From Sporosarcina sp. (GTDB lineage: Bacteria > Bacillota > Bacilli > Bacillales_A > Planococcaceae), in NCBI RefSeq assembly GCF_029257255.1, contig NZ_JARICI010000021.1, positions 1 to 33,386 of the forward strand: a stretch of DNA of 33,386 bases, read 5' to 3'. A program made the translations under genes and the position numbers. Positions 1 through 8,904 of the stretch are shown here, piece after piece; the first letter of the stretch is position 1, and every line of letters begins with the position of its first letter. Under the pieces are notes generated by a model, which saw only the letters and a list, made by a program, of their open reading frames with translations, was not told where the DNA came from and made no database searches.

Positions 1-292
1 CCTGTGAGCTTGATACTGCCTTTGTTCGGTATAATGTATTTCAGAGGGCCAAATTTTACTCTACATCACTCACCCCATCGTTTGACGGGACATAGCTTTC
101 ACTATGTTCAAACTATAGACCCTTTAATTCAGAAGTTCGTCAGTTCCTTCAGGGGGGAACATACTCACCTTATCTAGTTTTTCAGCCATCCGGCATATCA
201 GTTGGCATACCTATTCTATAGAATGGCTCTAACCTTCCTTCTGCCGACTCTACCTGTGCTTCGAACCTCATGAGCTGTCATTCATGACGCAC
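1..292 (-). mobile_element. Probable 5' end of a group II intron (ribozyme domain I), cut by window edge
   Basis: Read on the minus strand, the segment starting at 292 begins GTGCG, the consensus first five bases of group II introns, and no protein frame stays open through it. It has the look of structured RNA. A stem ACATAGT/GCTATGT closed by a GAAA tetraloop lies at about 91-109, and there are several purine-rich internal loops and short self-complementary stretches such as ATTCTATAGAAT near 213-224. GNRA tetraloops of this kind are normal in domain I. Domain V, the 3' end and any maturase gene would lie left of position 1, so the call rests on the 5' end only. The 5' exon would be the gene-poor sequence to the right of 292. 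It could instead be another structured RNA. Identification is by pattern, not by alignment. Confidence 0.45.
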
Positions 293-607
293 GCAGGAGT
301 CTTGATGGAATAGTTTCAGAAAACATGGTTCCGTCATTCCTATTCTTCGTTGTAAAGTTGAAATTTATATGGTAAATTTCCTGTATTTTCATGCCAAGGG
401 CATTTATCACAGAACTTGTCGCGCTGGCCCGTTTATGATATTAGACGAAATCGCTTATAACACAAACGCGCCCGATTGTGGCATTGTCACAATCCTTCTT
501 GTCGATGTAATTGTATCAAACTTTTTAAAAATTATCGGACTTTATTCCAAATTATCAATCTTTATTACAAAGCCACAGTAAAAAGTATAATTCAACATAT
601 CTAGTCG
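293..607. other. Gene-poor intergenic stretch with one inverted repeat
   Basis: No convincing gene. A 70-codon plus-strand frame (369-581) has no SD and an unremarkable AT-rich composition. The only clear structure is a perfect 7-bp inverted repeat, GATTGTG/CACAATC, with a 7-nt spacer at 473-493. It could be an operator or a small hairpin. If the group II intron reading is right, this is its 5' exon side. Confidence 0.5.
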
Positions 608-1090
608 TTAATTTCCGGTAAACGTAGCAGGCATGACAACTCCCACTACTTCACCTGCAACACATAATTCCTCGCCTGCAAATATCTCTATATCTACTTT
701 CCACTTCTTCGGATGAATCTCCGTGACTTTTCCGACCGCTTTCAGAATTTGTCCTTGCGGCGTCGGTTTGCTGTATGTAATTTGAAGTGATGCCGTAACA
801 AAACGCGGAGGAATTGCCTTATCCCCTGGTTCATGGCCATTTTTCCGGTGCAGTGCCAACGAACAGGAACCGGTACCGTGACAATCCATGAACGAAGCGA
901 GAAATCCGCCATAGACAAATCCCGGAATGGCTGTATATTTTTCCAACGGCAGCGTATAAGTGACTGTGCTGTCACCTTCCCAGCCGGTACGAAAATGATT
1001 CCCCTCATCGTTCAAACGACCGCAACCATAACACCAGGAGAAATCGTCCGGATATTGATCCTGAATTGCGTGTGTCACCATTTCTATCAT
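608..1090 (-). CDS. PaaI-like hotdog-fold acyl-CoA thioesterase
   Basis: This 160-residue protein has the size of a single hotdog domain. The N-terminus carries a CYGCGRLN segment (residues about 20-27), typical of the PaaI-type subgroup with a Cys-x-x-Cys-Gly start. The central helix region reads PGFVYGGFLASFMDCHGTG (about 56-74), equivalent to the HGG-(x)n-D signature of PaaI thioesterases but with Tyr in place of His. The second half gives the expected beta strands (RFVTASLQITYSKPTP, KVTEIHPKKWKVDIEIF). Members hydrolyse acyl-CoA thioesters in the cytoplasm; the substrate cannot be read from sequence. The ATG at 1090 has the SD GGGAGGGC about 8 nt upstream, so the first Met is preferred. 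It stands alone, divergent from the next gene. Confidence 0.8.
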   Translation of the reverse strand: MIEMVTHAIQDQYPDDFSWCYGCGRLNDEGNHFRTGWEGDSTVTYTLPLEKYTAIPGFVYGGFLASFMDCHGTGSCSLALHRKNGHEPGDKAIPPRFVTASLQITYSKPTPQGQILKAVGKVTEIHPKKWKVDIEIFAGEELCVAGEVVGVVMPATFTGN

Positions 1091-1260
1091 AAAAAAGCCC
1101 TCCCTTTGTTTGAATTCTCTCTATTATACATTCCGAAAATTGAAATATCGAGTGCAACTGAAGATTCTTCCTATTTTTTACGCAGAAAGCCGTGCGTATT
1201 GGAGCACATGTACTCATATACTATGAAGAAACTCAGATTATGCCGAAGGAGGTTTTCCCG

Positions 1261-1707
1261 ATGAAAATACGTGCTGCTTTACTGACATTATTGGTGGCAG
1301 CCGGCTTCTATGCCATGATACAGACCTTGAACGAATCCAACATTCACCCTTTTGATTTGTTCCATGCTGAAGCGGATGGAACTGCCTTTTCATCTATTAC
1401 GATTCGACAGCCCGGACTTCGTGATCAGCAGCCTGTAACATGGAAAGTGGATCAGTCACATGAAGTTGACAGGCTGCTTCAATTTTTAGAGGCATATGAC
1501 TATGAACGGATTGATCCAGATACACTGCAATTATTTGACGATCAGCCTTTATTTACGATTGATTTGCACGACGAGGCAGGAAACCGGATGACCATTCTGA
1601 TTGAAGAAGGCATTCTCATTCATAATGACCATCTGTATTATGAAGTCGTCAACGGCCCTCTGCAAGTCGACTGGCTGATGGAATTCATTCTATCCAATAA
1701 ACCATAA
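1261..1707 (+). CDS. Small secreted or membrane-anchored protein of unknown function
   Basis: 148 residues starting MKIRAALLTLLVAAGFYAMI. A basic N-terminus and one hydrophobic segment (residues about 4-21) indicate a signal peptide or single N-terminal anchor. There is no lipobox Cys. The rest is acidic and mixed alpha/beta, with several DxH/DL motifs and a C-terminal VDWLMEF segment; I recognise no family. The start is decided by a perfect AAGGAGG at 1246-1252, 8 nt before the ATG at 1261. A longer frame from 1192 has no such support. It lies just upstream of pepF, with a separate promoter candidate between them, so co-function is not implied. Confidence 0.75.
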   Translation: MKIRAALLTLLVAAGFYAMIQTLNESNIHPFDLFHAEADGTAFSSITIRQPGLRDQQPVTWKVDQSHEVDRLLQFLEAYDYERIDPDTLQLFDDQPLFTIDLHDEAGNRMTILIEEGILIHNDHLYYEVVNGPLQVDWLMEFILSNKP

Positions 1708-1709
1708 TT

Positions 1710-1739
1710 TTGTACTGCAGGCTTCTTCTGTACTATACT
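1710..1739 (+). promoter_or_regulatory. Candidate sigma-A promoter for pepF
   Basis: TTGTAC (1710-1715) and TATACT (1734-1739) are 18 nt apart, about 50 nt before the pepF start. The -10 is close to consensus and the -35 is weak. A perfect palindrome follows at about +1 to +20. Confidence 0.45.
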
Positions 1740-1747
1740 ATTTATTA

Positions 1748-1762
1748 ATTCGGTCACCGAAT
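1748..1762. promoter_or_regulatory. 15-nt perfect palindrome in the pepF leader (possible operator)
   Basis: ATTCGGT-C-ACCGAAT is a perfect 7-bp inverted repeat with a 1-nt centre. It sits just after the candidate -10 and before the SD, where a repressor would block initiation. The loop is too short for an RNA hairpin, which favours a DNA-binding site. The cognate regulator is unknown. Confidence 0.4.
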
Positions 1763-1786
1763 AATCGAACTATAGGAGTGGTCACT

Positions 1787-3598
1787 TTGGTGAAAAGCTT
1801 ACCTAAACGCGCACAAGTAAATGAACAGGATACATGGAATCTACAATCATTGTTTGAAGATGAAAATGCCTATGAGCTAGCAGTGAAAGAAGTAGAAACA
1901 GAAGCAGCTTCCTTTGCAGCGAACTATAAAGGCACGATTACAGACGTATCTTCAGCCATCGCTGCTCTTGACGCCTACCGTAGCCTGCAAGAAAAAATGG
2001 TCAAAATCGGCAGTTATGCTGAACTGGCTGCCAGTGTGGATTTACTGAATGACGAAGCACAAATTCGGGAAAGTAAATTTGGCTCTATCGCAGCAAAAGT
2101 CGGCAGTCAGACTTCATTCGTCATGAGTGAATTGTCAGAGTTGACGGAGGATACTCTGCAACAAGCGAGCGAACAGTCAGAGGACTATGCCGTACTGTTC
2201 AAGAAAATTATTCAGGAAAAACCGTATCAACTCCATCCTGAAGTAGAAAAGACACTTGCCGCTTTCTCGTCTACTTTCCAGGCACCGTATGCTTTATATA
2301 ATACAACCAAAATGGCGGATATTAATTTCCCTAACTTCACTGCTAACGGCAATGATTATCCGCTTAGCTATGTTTCATTTGAAGGTGTATGGGAATCAGA
2401 GCCGGATACAGCAAAGAGACGTGCAGCTTTCCAGGCGTTCTCCAGTAAATTGAGGGAGTATCAGCATACGACAGCTAAAACGTACGACATGCATGTACAG
2501 ATGGAGAAAACGACAGCTGATCTTCGCGGACACGACTCTGTCATTGATTACCTATTAATGAATCAAGATGTTGACCGTGCGATGTATAACCGTCAAATCG
2601 ATGTCATCATGGAAGAACTTGCCCCTCATATGCGCAGATATGCGAAACTTCTTCAGAAGATATACGGTCTTGAAGAAATGACGTTCGCTGACTTAAAAAT
2701 GCCGGTGGATCCTCTCTATGAACCTTCGATTACTGTGGAAGAATCCAAGCAGTATATGAATGATGCACTTGCTGTCATGGGAGATGAATATCTCAGTATG
2801 GTGAATCGTGCCTTTTCAGAGCGCTGGATTGATTTCGCGCAGAATGAAGGAAAATCCACCGGTGCATTTTGTGCGAGTCCGTACGGCTGTGATTCATTCA
2901 TTTTGATTTCATGGACGGGCAGTATGGAAGACGTGTTTGTACTGGCTCACGAACTCGGTCACGCAGGTCACTTCTATCACGCCAACCGCGCGCAGAACTT
3001 GTTTAATTCCGAGTCGTCACTGTATTTCATCGAAGCCCCTTCTACGATGAATGAAATGTTGATGGCCAATCATCTGCTGAAGAATTCAAATGACCCTAAA
3101 TTTAAACGCTGGGTGCTTGCATCTATCGTTTCACGGACGTATTATCATAACTTCGTCACGCATTTATTGGAGGCGGCTTTCCAGCGTGATGTATATGAAC
3201 ATGTCGATGCCGGCGGAAATGTCAATGCTACAATCCTTAATAATATGAAACGAAGTGTGTTAGAGAAATTCTGGGGCGACACAGTAACGCTCAATGAAGG
3301 AGCCGAACTGACATGGATGCGCCAGCCGCATTATTATATGGGACTCTATCCATATACGTACAGTGCAGGATTGACGATCTCAACTGAAATGGCAAAGCGT
3401 ATATTGAATGAAGGCAAGCCAGCTGTAGATGACTGGCTGAATGTTTTGAAAGCAGGAGGTTCCAAAAAGCCTGCTGAACTAGCGAAAATGGCCGGAATTG
3501 ATATTACGACGGACAAACCGCTACGCGACACGATTGCATATATCGGTAGCCTGATTGATCAGATCGAACAGCTGACAGACGAAATAGACGCACAATAA
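1787..3598 (+). CDS. pepF: Oligoendopeptidase F (M3 family zinc metallopeptidase)
   Basis: About 603 residues, the normal size for PepF. It is a cytoplasmic zinc peptidase that cleaves oligopeptides of roughly 7-17 residues. The M3 signature HELGHAGHF is at about residue 388, giving the two His ligands and the catalytic Glu; the downstream FIEAPSTMNE segment supplies the Glu ligand about 25 residues later. The N-terminal LPKRAQVNEQDTWNLQSLF is the usual PepF opening. The frame is open from a GTG at 1778, but that codon overlaps the SD (AGGAG, 1774-1778). The TTG at 1787, 8 nt after the SD, is the better start; a GTG at 1790 is also possible. Transcription ends at a strong bidirectional hairpin at 3601-3646. 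Confidence 0.95.
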   Translation: MVKSLPKRAQVNEQDTWNLQSLFEDENAYELAVKEVETEAASFAANYKGTITDVSSAIAALDAYRSLQEKMVKIGSYAELAASVDLLNDEAQIRESKFGSIAAKVGSQTSFVMSELSELTEDTLQQASEQSEDYAVLFKKIIQEKPYQLHPEVEKTLAAFSSTFQAPYALYNTTKMADINFPNFTANGNDYPLSYVSFEGVWESEPDTAKRRAAFQAFSSKLREYQHTTAKTYDMHVQMEKTTADLRGHDSVIDYLLMNQDVDRAMYNRQIDVIMEELAPHMRRYAKLLQKIYGLEEMTFADLKMPVDPLYEPSITVEESKQYMNDALAVMGDEYLSMVNRAFSERWIDFAQNEGKSTGAFCASPYGCDSFILISWTGSMEDVFVLAHELGHAGHFYHANRAQNLFNSESSLYFIEAPSTMNEMLMANHLLKNSNDPKFKRWVLASIVSRTYYHNFVTHLLEAAFQRDVYEHVDAGGNVNATILNNMKRSVLEKFWGDTVTLNEGAELTWMRQPHYYMGLYPYTYSAGLTISTEMAKRILNEGKPAVDDWLNVLKAGGSKKPAELAKMAGIDITTDKPLRDTIAYIGSLIDQIEQLTDEIDAQ

Positions 3599-3600
3599 AC

Positions 3601-3646
3601 AAAAAGCATCTGCCAATGCATTTTTTTGCATGGCAGATGCTTTTTT
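3601..3646. terminator. Bidirectional intrinsic terminator
   Basis: A long stem pairs AAAAAGCATCTGCCA (3601-3615) with TGGCAGATGCTTTTT (3631-3645). It has A and T tracts on both sides and lies between the convergent pepF and flavin oxidoreductase genes, so it can serve both strands. Confidence 0.9.
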
Positions 3647-4661
3647 AATTCATTAATCCACTGACGATCTCATAGGAACGCAAACGATCTTCGTGGTTAA
3701 AGATCCCGGAGCTGATGATTAATTCATTTGCTTTCGTCATTTCTACAAATTCCTCTAGCTTTCGTTTCACTGTATCAGGACCGCCAATAATCACTGACGG
3801 CGCTTCACTTTGCTGGGCGACGGCAGCCTGTTCATACTGCGACCATACCGCATCAATGTCTTTAATCGGCGGCTTGAACTGTGTCATCTTATTTTGGCGG
3901 ATGTTCAGGAACTGCTGCTGCATGGACGTGGCCAGATACTCGGCTTTTTCGTCTGTATCTGCCGCAATCAAGTTAATTCCCATCATAGCATGTGGCTCTT
4001 TGAGATCTTTTGACGGACGAAAGTTTTGATGATACAGCTGCAATGCCTGCATCATATACGCCGGTGCAAAGTGACTGGCGAATGAAAACGGCAGGCCAAG
4101 CTGTGCGGACAGCTGCGCGCTGAAGCCGCTGGAACCGAGCAGCCAGATGGGAATATCCTGTCCTGCTCCCGGGAATGAACGTACCCGGTCAGTTGGATTT
4201 CCTGTAAAATACATGCGCAGTTCTTCTAGCTGTTGAGGGAAGTCCTCCCCATTGCTCTGCAGTGTGCGGCGAAGAGCATAAGCAGTCGCCTGGTCACTGC
4301 CTGGTGCACGGCCGAGTCCTAGATCAATACGTCCGGGATACATGGCGTCCAATGTACCAAACTGTTCTGCAATAACTAGCGGTGCATGGTTAGGCAGCAT
4401 GATCCCGCCGGAGCCTACGCGAATTTCTTTTGTAGCACCTGCAACATGCCCGATAATGACGGATGTCGCTGAACTGGCTACACCGGGCATATTATGATGC
4501 TCCGCCAGCCAATAACGGTTATAGCCCCACTTTTCTGCGTGTTGCGCCAGATCCACACTGTTTTTAAATGACTGCCCGGCACCGCTGCCTTCATTAATCA
4601 TTGCCAAGTCTAATATGGACAAGGGGATGCCCTCAAACTTCTTCGCACTTTCTCTAATCAT
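3645..4661 (-). CDS. LLM-class flavin-dependent oxidoreductase (luciferase-like, MsnO8 type)
   Basis: 338 residues covering a single bacterial-luciferase-like TIM barrel. Family hallmarks: PLSILDLA at the N-terminus, the [18 protein letters not shown] strand-loop, the [22 protein letters not shown] segment, [14 protein letters not shown], and [28 protein letters not shown]. These match the YhbW/YceB-like MsnO8 group, which uses reduced flavin and O2 on unknown substrates. The frame opens at a GTG (4670) next to the SD. The ATG at 4661 is 8 nt from GAGGAG (4670-4675) and is the likely start. The upstream region holds a CTTAC/GTAAG inverted repeat at 4772-4786 that may be an operator. Confidence 0.88.
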   Translation of the reverse strand: MIRESAKKFEGIPLSILDLAMINEGSGAGQSFKNSVDLAQHAEKWGYNRYWLAEHHNMPGVASSATSVIIGHVAGATKEIRVGSGGIMLPNHAPLVIAEQFGTLDAMYPGRIDLGLGRAPGSDQATAYALRRTLQSNGEDFPQQLEELRMYFTGNPTDRVRSFPGAGQDIPIWLLGSSGFSAQLSAQLGLPFSFASHFAPAYMMQALQLYHQNFRPSKDLKEPHAMMGINLIAADTDEKAEYLATSMQQQFLNIRQNKMTQFKPPIKDIDAVWSQYEQAAVAQQSEAPSVIIGGPDTVKRKLEEFVEMTKANELIISSGIFNHEDRLRSYEIVSGLMN

Positions 4662-4771
4662 TTCCTTCACTCCTCATCACAACGTCCGCTTCTGAAACGG
4701 CTTGATGCTTTTGATCTTTTTTGTCGTGTCTTCCTGTGTAAAACCACAGCGGGAAAGATAAATTTTACTAA

Positions 4772-4786
4772 CTTACTATTTGTAAG
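4772..4786. promoter_or_regulatory. CTTAC-N5-GTAAG inverted repeat upstream of the LLM oxidoreductase
   Basis: A perfect 5-bp inverted repeat with a 5-nt AT-rich centre lies about 110 nt upstream of the flavin oxidoreductase start. Short TTAC/GTAA dyads of this style are bound by HxlR/MarR-type redox and quinone sensors in Bacillus. The assignment here is only by resemblance. Confidence 0.3.
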
Positions 4787-4816
4787 CTTATCAATTTACT
4801 TTCTTCAAGTAAAATC

Positions 4817-4834
4817 TTTTGTTTCAAAACAAAA
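4817..4834. repeat. Perfect 8-bp inverted repeat TTTTGTTT-CA-AAACAAAA
   Basis: An 18-nt AT-rich palindrome in the spacer between the flavin oxidoreductase promoter region and the 3' end of the pdxK-like gene. The 2-nt centre makes an RNA hairpin unlikely. It could be a protein-binding site or simply low-complexity sequence. Confidence 0.35.
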
Positions 4835-4863
4835 AACTATCTTCGGCAACATACGAAAGATCG
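4831..4863 (-). terminator. Probable terminator of the pdxK-like gene
   Basis: On the minus strand a short stem (GATCTTTCG with CGAAGATA, one bulge) is followed by six T residues, just past the stop codon at 4874. It is weaker than the other terminators in the window. Confidence 0.5.
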
Positions 4864-4873
4864 TTTTTACGGT

Positions 4874-5701
4874 TTATTTTACTTCTGTGACAGTTACCGC
4901 TGTTTCATCAAATTTCCTGTAGGCTGCATGATATGTCGGTCCGACACCTGCAATGAATGTCAATGAATGGCGAATGCCTGCTGTGATAAATTTCTTCGCC
5001 TCCGTCACTGCATCCAACACAGATTCACCTTTTGCCAATCCTGCCGCAATTGCAGCAGAGTAACTGCAGCCCGCGCCATTTGTATGGATTGTATCTATAC
5101 GCGGAGCTTCCAACAAATAAAATTTCTGTCCGTCATACAATACATCTACTGCCGGCCCTTCCAGCCGCCCTCCTTTAACCAACACAAATTCAGGACCTAA
5201 TTCCTTCAGTTTTTTGGCGGCTTCCTTCAAATCCTCAACAGAGTTCAGTTGCATTCCATTCAGCAGATAAGAAGCTTCCGGCATATTCGGCGTGATAATT
5301 GTCGCCAGTGGAATTAAGTGCTCTTTCATCGATTCCATCGCATCTACTTCTAATAAAGCAGAACCCATTTTTCCGATCATTACCGGGTCCACCACAATGT
5401 TTTTGATTCCAGAGTTTTGAATCCAGTGAGCCACATGATCAATAATTTCTTTCGTAAATAGCATGCCCGTTTTCATCGCATCCGCTCCAATATCCTCCTC
5501 TATTGTCACCAATTGCGCTTCTATTGCATCCCAGCTTTGCGGAAACACTCCCTGACCGGTACGTGGATTCCTTGCGACAATTGCAGTTACTGCCGTTGTG
5601 CCAAATACATCAAACTCTTGAAATGTCTTCAAATCAGCCTGAATCCCTGCTCCTCCACGGGCAGCAGAACCGGCGATCGTTACCGCACGTTTAATATCCA
5701 T
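4874..5701 (-). CDS. pdxK: Pyridoxine kinase / hydroxymethylpyrimidine kinase (ThiD family, PdxK-like)
   Basis: 275 residues, ribokinase-like fold. It phosphorylates pyridoxal/pyridoxine (B6 salvage) or HMP/HMP-P (thiamine synthesis). The N-terminal GGAGIQADLKTFQEF is the family substrate-binding segment, DAMKTGML and VDPVMIGK follow, and the ATP/anion-hole motif is TNGAGCSYSAA (about 209-219). The GAGC Cys and the AVDVLYDG stretch resemble the B. subtilis pyridoxine kinase branch more than thiamine-operon ThiD, and no thi gene is nearby. AARGGAG replaces the commoner SDSSGGAG at the N-terminus, so substrate preference is uncertain. The ATG at 5701 has AAGGAGATG just upstream. The gene is monocistronic between two terminators. 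Confidence 0.85.
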   Translation of the reverse strand: MDIKRAVTIAGSAARGGAGIQADLKTFQEFDVFGTTAVTAIVARNPRTGQGVFPQSWDAIEAQLVTIEEDIGADAMKTGMLFTKEIIDHVAHWIQNSGIKNIVVDPVMIGKMGSALLEVDAMESMKEHLIPLATIITPNMPEASYLLNGMQLNSVEDLKEAAKKLKELGPEFVLVKGGRLEGPAVDVLYDGQKFYLLEAPRIDTIHTNGAGCSYSAAIAAGLAKGESVLDAVTEAKKFITAGIRHSLTFIAGVGPTYHAAYRKFDETAVTVTEVK

Positions 5702-5865
5702 TACTGCATCTCCTTCTTCTATGTATCTTCACTTCATTAATCGTACAGGTATTTTATTGAACAGCGCCATTGTAAAGCATTGAACAGCCAAGTTGAAATA
5801 GTCAACGTAGCTTATTTCGACAGGGTCAGATTCAACATTCTGCTAATAACCGTCATATAAAAAAA

Positions 5866-5897
5866 CAGGTATCCCATCTCATCTGATGGGATACCTG
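5866..5897 (-). terminator. Intrinsic terminator of the membrane chemoreceptor gene
   Basis: A 13-bp perfect stem pairs CAGGTATCCCATC with GATGGGATACCTG. On the minus strand it is followed by seven T residues (A7 at 5859-5865). It begins 9 nt after the chemoreceptor stop. Confidence 0.92.
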
Positions 5898-5905
5898 ATG
5901 CTGAT

Positions 5906-7591
5906 TTAGATTTTGAACTGCTGAATCATTTCCTGCAGATCAATTGCTTTTTTGCTAAGATCATTTGCAACTGCATTAATTTCCTGTACCGTTGCCATTT
6001 GTTCTTCCATAGCTGCAGAAGTTTGCTCTGTTTGATCAGATGCAGAAACAGCATGAGCCGCTATATCAGAAACAGATGCGGATACTTGTTCCGCACTCGC
6101 AGAGATTTCTTCTGTCGCTGCAGAAATCTCTTCAATTTCCTCATTCATTTTGCGGACTGCTTCGACAATCGTCTGGAAGGATCGTCCCGCTTCATCGATC
6201 ACATCTACACCCTGCGCAGCATTTGTCAAACTTTCCTGAACAGACACTTCCACGTCCTGTGTGTCTTTTTGAATCGCAGATGTTAATTGTGCAATCTGAC
6301 TCGCGGATGCTTTTGATTCTTCCGCTAACTTTCGTACTTCATCAGCAACTACAGCAAAGCCTTTACCATGTTCTCCGGCACGCGCTGCTTCAATCGCCGC
6401 ATTTAATGCCAATAAGTTGGTCTGCTCGGTAATACCTGTGATGACGTTTGTAATACTTTCGATTTCTTTCGACTGTTGGCTTAAACGTTTGATCATCTCA
6501 TTCGTTTGCGATGAAGAACTATGGATCAGTGCCATTTGATCTTTCGCAGTCTGCATGGTTTTTCCGCTTTCATTGCCAAGATTCATCGCATCCTCTGCAC
6601 TGTCATGCAAACCAACCGTTGATTCCGCAATACGTTGGACTCCTCTGGCGGTTTCTTCCATTGCAATCGAACTTTCACGCGCTGAAGCCGATGACACTTG
6701 AGCTCCGGAAGCAATATCCTCTACAGCACGAGAGATTTCTTCCGATGAATCTGATACTTCATTGGTGCTTGCTGAAAGTTCTTCGGCAGACGCAGTTAAA
6801 TGGTGTGCGTTATCGTGTACGTCTCCTATTAATGTCCGCAAATTATGCTTCATTTGATTGAAAGATTCAGCCAGAACATTAAGTTCATCTTTTGTATTCA
6901 CGATCAAATCTTCCCCTGTCAGATCACCTGATGCAATCAAAGCAGAGGCTTCTGTCACGCGCTTTAAAGGGCGTGTAATCATTCTTGTGAGATAGATGGC
7001 AACGATAGCACCGAGGATTATGACGATCACCCCGCCAATAATCAATCCAAGCTTAGCTGAAGCAGTTGTAGCTATTGTATTTTCCATACCATCATACAAG
7101 CTATCGTACTGAAACTCTATCATCGTATCGGTTGATTCCCGAATTTGCGTATTCAACGGAAGCATTGTTTCTTCAAGCACAATAGTTGCCTGTCCAGTCT
7201 GACCCGCTTTCTTCAAATCAACAACACGATTTGCAGCTGTTGTGAACTCTTCGGATAATACTGCTAATTCATCAATTAACTCTTTTGATTTGCCTTCAGG
7301 CATCATATCTTGCATATTTGCGATCGTCATTTCCATTTTTTCATTATGTTCTGTAAAAGCAGCAGAGTCTTCCTTTTTTCCGCGCATAATATATGAACGT
7401 ATGTAGGTACCGGAAAGTCCCATTTCAGCTTTGACAACTTGTGCCTGCATCGCATAAGCGACGTTGCCGTTGATCATCTTATCAAAGCCGTTATCCATCT
7501 TATTCAGCTGATAATGATTCCAGCCGGCAGATCCAAGAACAATCAATAAACACAAACTGAACCCAAAATATAATTTCTTCTTGATCGACAT
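5906..7591 (-). CDS. Methyl-accepting chemotaxis protein (membrane receptor with 4HB sensor)
   Basis: 561 residues. TM1 is at about 8-28 and a periplasm-facing four-helix-bundle-type sensor runs about 30-180, with an Arg-rich ligand-side stretch [15 protein letters not shown]2 is at about 182-203, a HAMP domain at about 204-257, and the rest is a long coiled-coil signalling domain. The hairpin tip [39 protein letters not shown] (from about 385) is the CheA/CheW-binding region. Glu/Gln pairs in the flanking helices ([13 protein letters not shown]) are plausible methylation sites. There is no C-terminal CheR-tethering pentapeptide. The ATG at 7591 has a modest GGGGGT SD. No chemotaxis gene cluster adjoins, so this is an orphan receptor. 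The ligand is unknown. Confidence 0.93.
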   Translation of the reverse strand: MSIKKKLYFGFSLCLLIVLGSAGWNHYQLNKMDNGFDKMINGNVAYAMQAQVVKAEMGLSGTYIRSYIMRGKKEDSAAFTEHNEKMEMTIANMQDMMPEGKSKELIDELAVLSEEFTTAANRVVDLKKAGQTGQATIVLEETMLPLNTQIRESTDTMIEFQYDSLYDGMENTIATTASAKLGLIIGGVIVIILGAIVAIYLTRMITRPLKRVTEASALIASGDLTGEDLIVNTKDELNVLAESFNQMKHNLRTLIGDVHDNAHHLTASAEELSASTNEVSDSSEEISRAVEDIASGAQVSSASARESSIAMEETARGVQRIAESTVGLHDSAEDAMNLGNESGKTMQTAKDQMALIHSSSSQTNEMIKRLSQQSKEIESITNVITGITEQTNLLALNAAIEAARAGEHGKGFAVVADEVRKLAEESKASASQIAQLTSAIQKDTQDVEVSVQESLTNAAQGVDVIDEAGRSFQTIVEAVRKMNEEIEEISAATEEISASAEQVSASVSDIAAHAVSASDQTEQTSAAMEEQMATVQEINAVANDLSKKAIDLQEMIQQFKI

Positions 7592-7971
7592 GTTATGTAC
7601 CCCCGCGTTATTTAGTTTTCATTTTTTCGAATCTATTACTATCTCAATATTATTTCTTATTATGTATATTCTACTACTTATTAAAAAAAATAAAAGAGTT
7701 TGTTATATAGATTAGTAACGTTCATCTTGTCTAAATTGATAGTTAAAAAGGAACACTATATAAAAACAAAAGTCACCTAATGATAGCTTCCTACTATTTT
7801 TAAATAATAAATCAATACTTAACGCCGCGATAGGATCATTAAGTGACAACTTTATTTTGTAATACAAAGGAATTTGAAAACGGAGTGCCTAAATGAGTAG
7901 TTGATCTAAGCGACAAGCACAAGTCGGCAGAATCACTCTTTTCATAATATCATTATAATAATTACACTTTA
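7592..7971. other. 380-nt intergenic region with a long spaced inverted repeat
   Basis: AT-rich leader of the membrane chemoreceptor gene plus the 3' flank of the soluble receptor gene. No ORF with an SD was found on either strand. A 13-nt inverted repeat with one mismatch, GTCACCTAATGAT (7772-7784) and ATCATTAAGTGAC (7835-7847), encloses 50 nt. No clear promoter could be assigned. Confidence 0.5.
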
Positions 7972-8823
7972 TTACAATGACTTTGATCTATCAGCCATCT
8001 CAGATAGATTTTGAGCGTTTCTGCTGATTTCCTGCACTGTTGCAGAAATTTGCTGGATCGCAGCAGCTTGATTAGTCGTAACTTCATTGATTGCTACAAA
8101 CGCTTCATTCAACGATTCAATTGAATGACCAATGTTTTTTGTCACTTGATCTATCTCCATTACATTTTTTTTTGAATAAGTAGCAAGCTTACGAATCTCG
8201 TCTGCGACAACAGAAAATCCATTTCCGTACTCTCCCGCTCTGGCAGCTTCAATTGCAGCATTTAAACCCAGTAAGTTACTTTGATCAGAGATTCCTCGAA
8301 CTACAGTTGAAATGTTACCAATTTCTTCTGCTCCAGAGGTAACTTGTGCAATAACCCCTGTGACACCTTCTACTTGATCTGCCAAATTTGTAACGGATCC
8401 AGCTATATCATCGAGTGACGCAGCTGTTTCTTCAACTATTGCGGATAAACTTTCCGCTACCATGAATAGATCGTTAGATTTTTCCAGGCTAGTCCCTACA
8501 CCTACTCCTCCAATCACTTTACCCATATTATCATGTAACGGAATAGCCCGAGCAATTAAAGGAAACCCGAAAATATCTTTTGGAACCAATGCACTCAATT
8601 CTTGGTCTTTCTTCAAAGCATCCGTCACGATATCTCCCTTTTGCAAAGGATCACCTTGTTGTACATTCAATGCAAATGTTTCACCCGGAATATTTAATAA
8701 TAATTTCTCGGTATCATATATCCCGATTGTAATGTCATCTTGAATTAACTTGTTTAGATATGGTGCAATTTTTATGAACGCTTCAAGTATTTCTTCAGTT
8801 TTCTCTTTTTCTAGATTATTCAA
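7972..8823 (-). CDS. Soluble methyl-accepting sensory transducer (YfmS-like)
   Basis: 283 residues with no transmembrane segment. The N-terminal about 130 residues form a sensor with [22 protein letters not shown] and [25 protein letters not shown], characteristic of the YfmS group (a cytosolic Cache-like domain). The C-terminal half is a short MCP signalling domain with the tip [39 protein letters not shown] (about 175-215). Such receptors sense an internal signal and feed the chemotaxis kinase array. The start is TTG at 8823, placed 8 nt after an AAAAGGGG SD. It lies upstream of the membrane receptor but 380 nt away. The upstream sequence contains a GCCGATAG box (8905-8913) like the sigma-D -10. 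Confidence 0.88.
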   Translation of the reverse strand: MNNLEKEKTEEILEAFIKIAPYLNKLIQDDITIGIYDTEKLLLNIPGETFALNVQQGDPLQKGDIVTDALKKDQELSALVPKDIFGFPLIARAIPLHDNMGKVIGGVGVGTSLEKSNDLFMVAESLSAIVEETAASLDDIAGSVTNLADQVEGVTGVIAQVTSGAEEIGNISTVVRGISDQSNLLGLNAAIEAARAGEYGNGFSVVADEIRKLATYSKKNVMEIDQVTKNIGHSIESLNEAFVAINEVTTNQAAAIQQISATVQEISRNAQNLSEMADRSKSL

Positions 8824-8904
8824 TACGAATACCCCTTTTCATTAAATCTCTTATCAGCATAATACTTTATACCTTATAAGACCATTCACTTTCCCCTCCT
8901 TTAG

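Noticed and set aside
369..581. 70-codon plus-strand frame in the left intergenic region
   Set aside because: No SD, AT-rich composition, no recognisable domain; overlaps the 473-493 dyad.
833..1264. 143-codon plus-strand frame opposite the thioesterase gene
   Set aside because: Antisense shadow; the minus-strand thioesterase has family motifs and an SD.
1750..1760. Link between the pepF palindrome and the similar TTCGGTCACC at about 14341-14350
   Set aside because: The second copy is only half the palindrome and lies at a start codon; likely coincidence.
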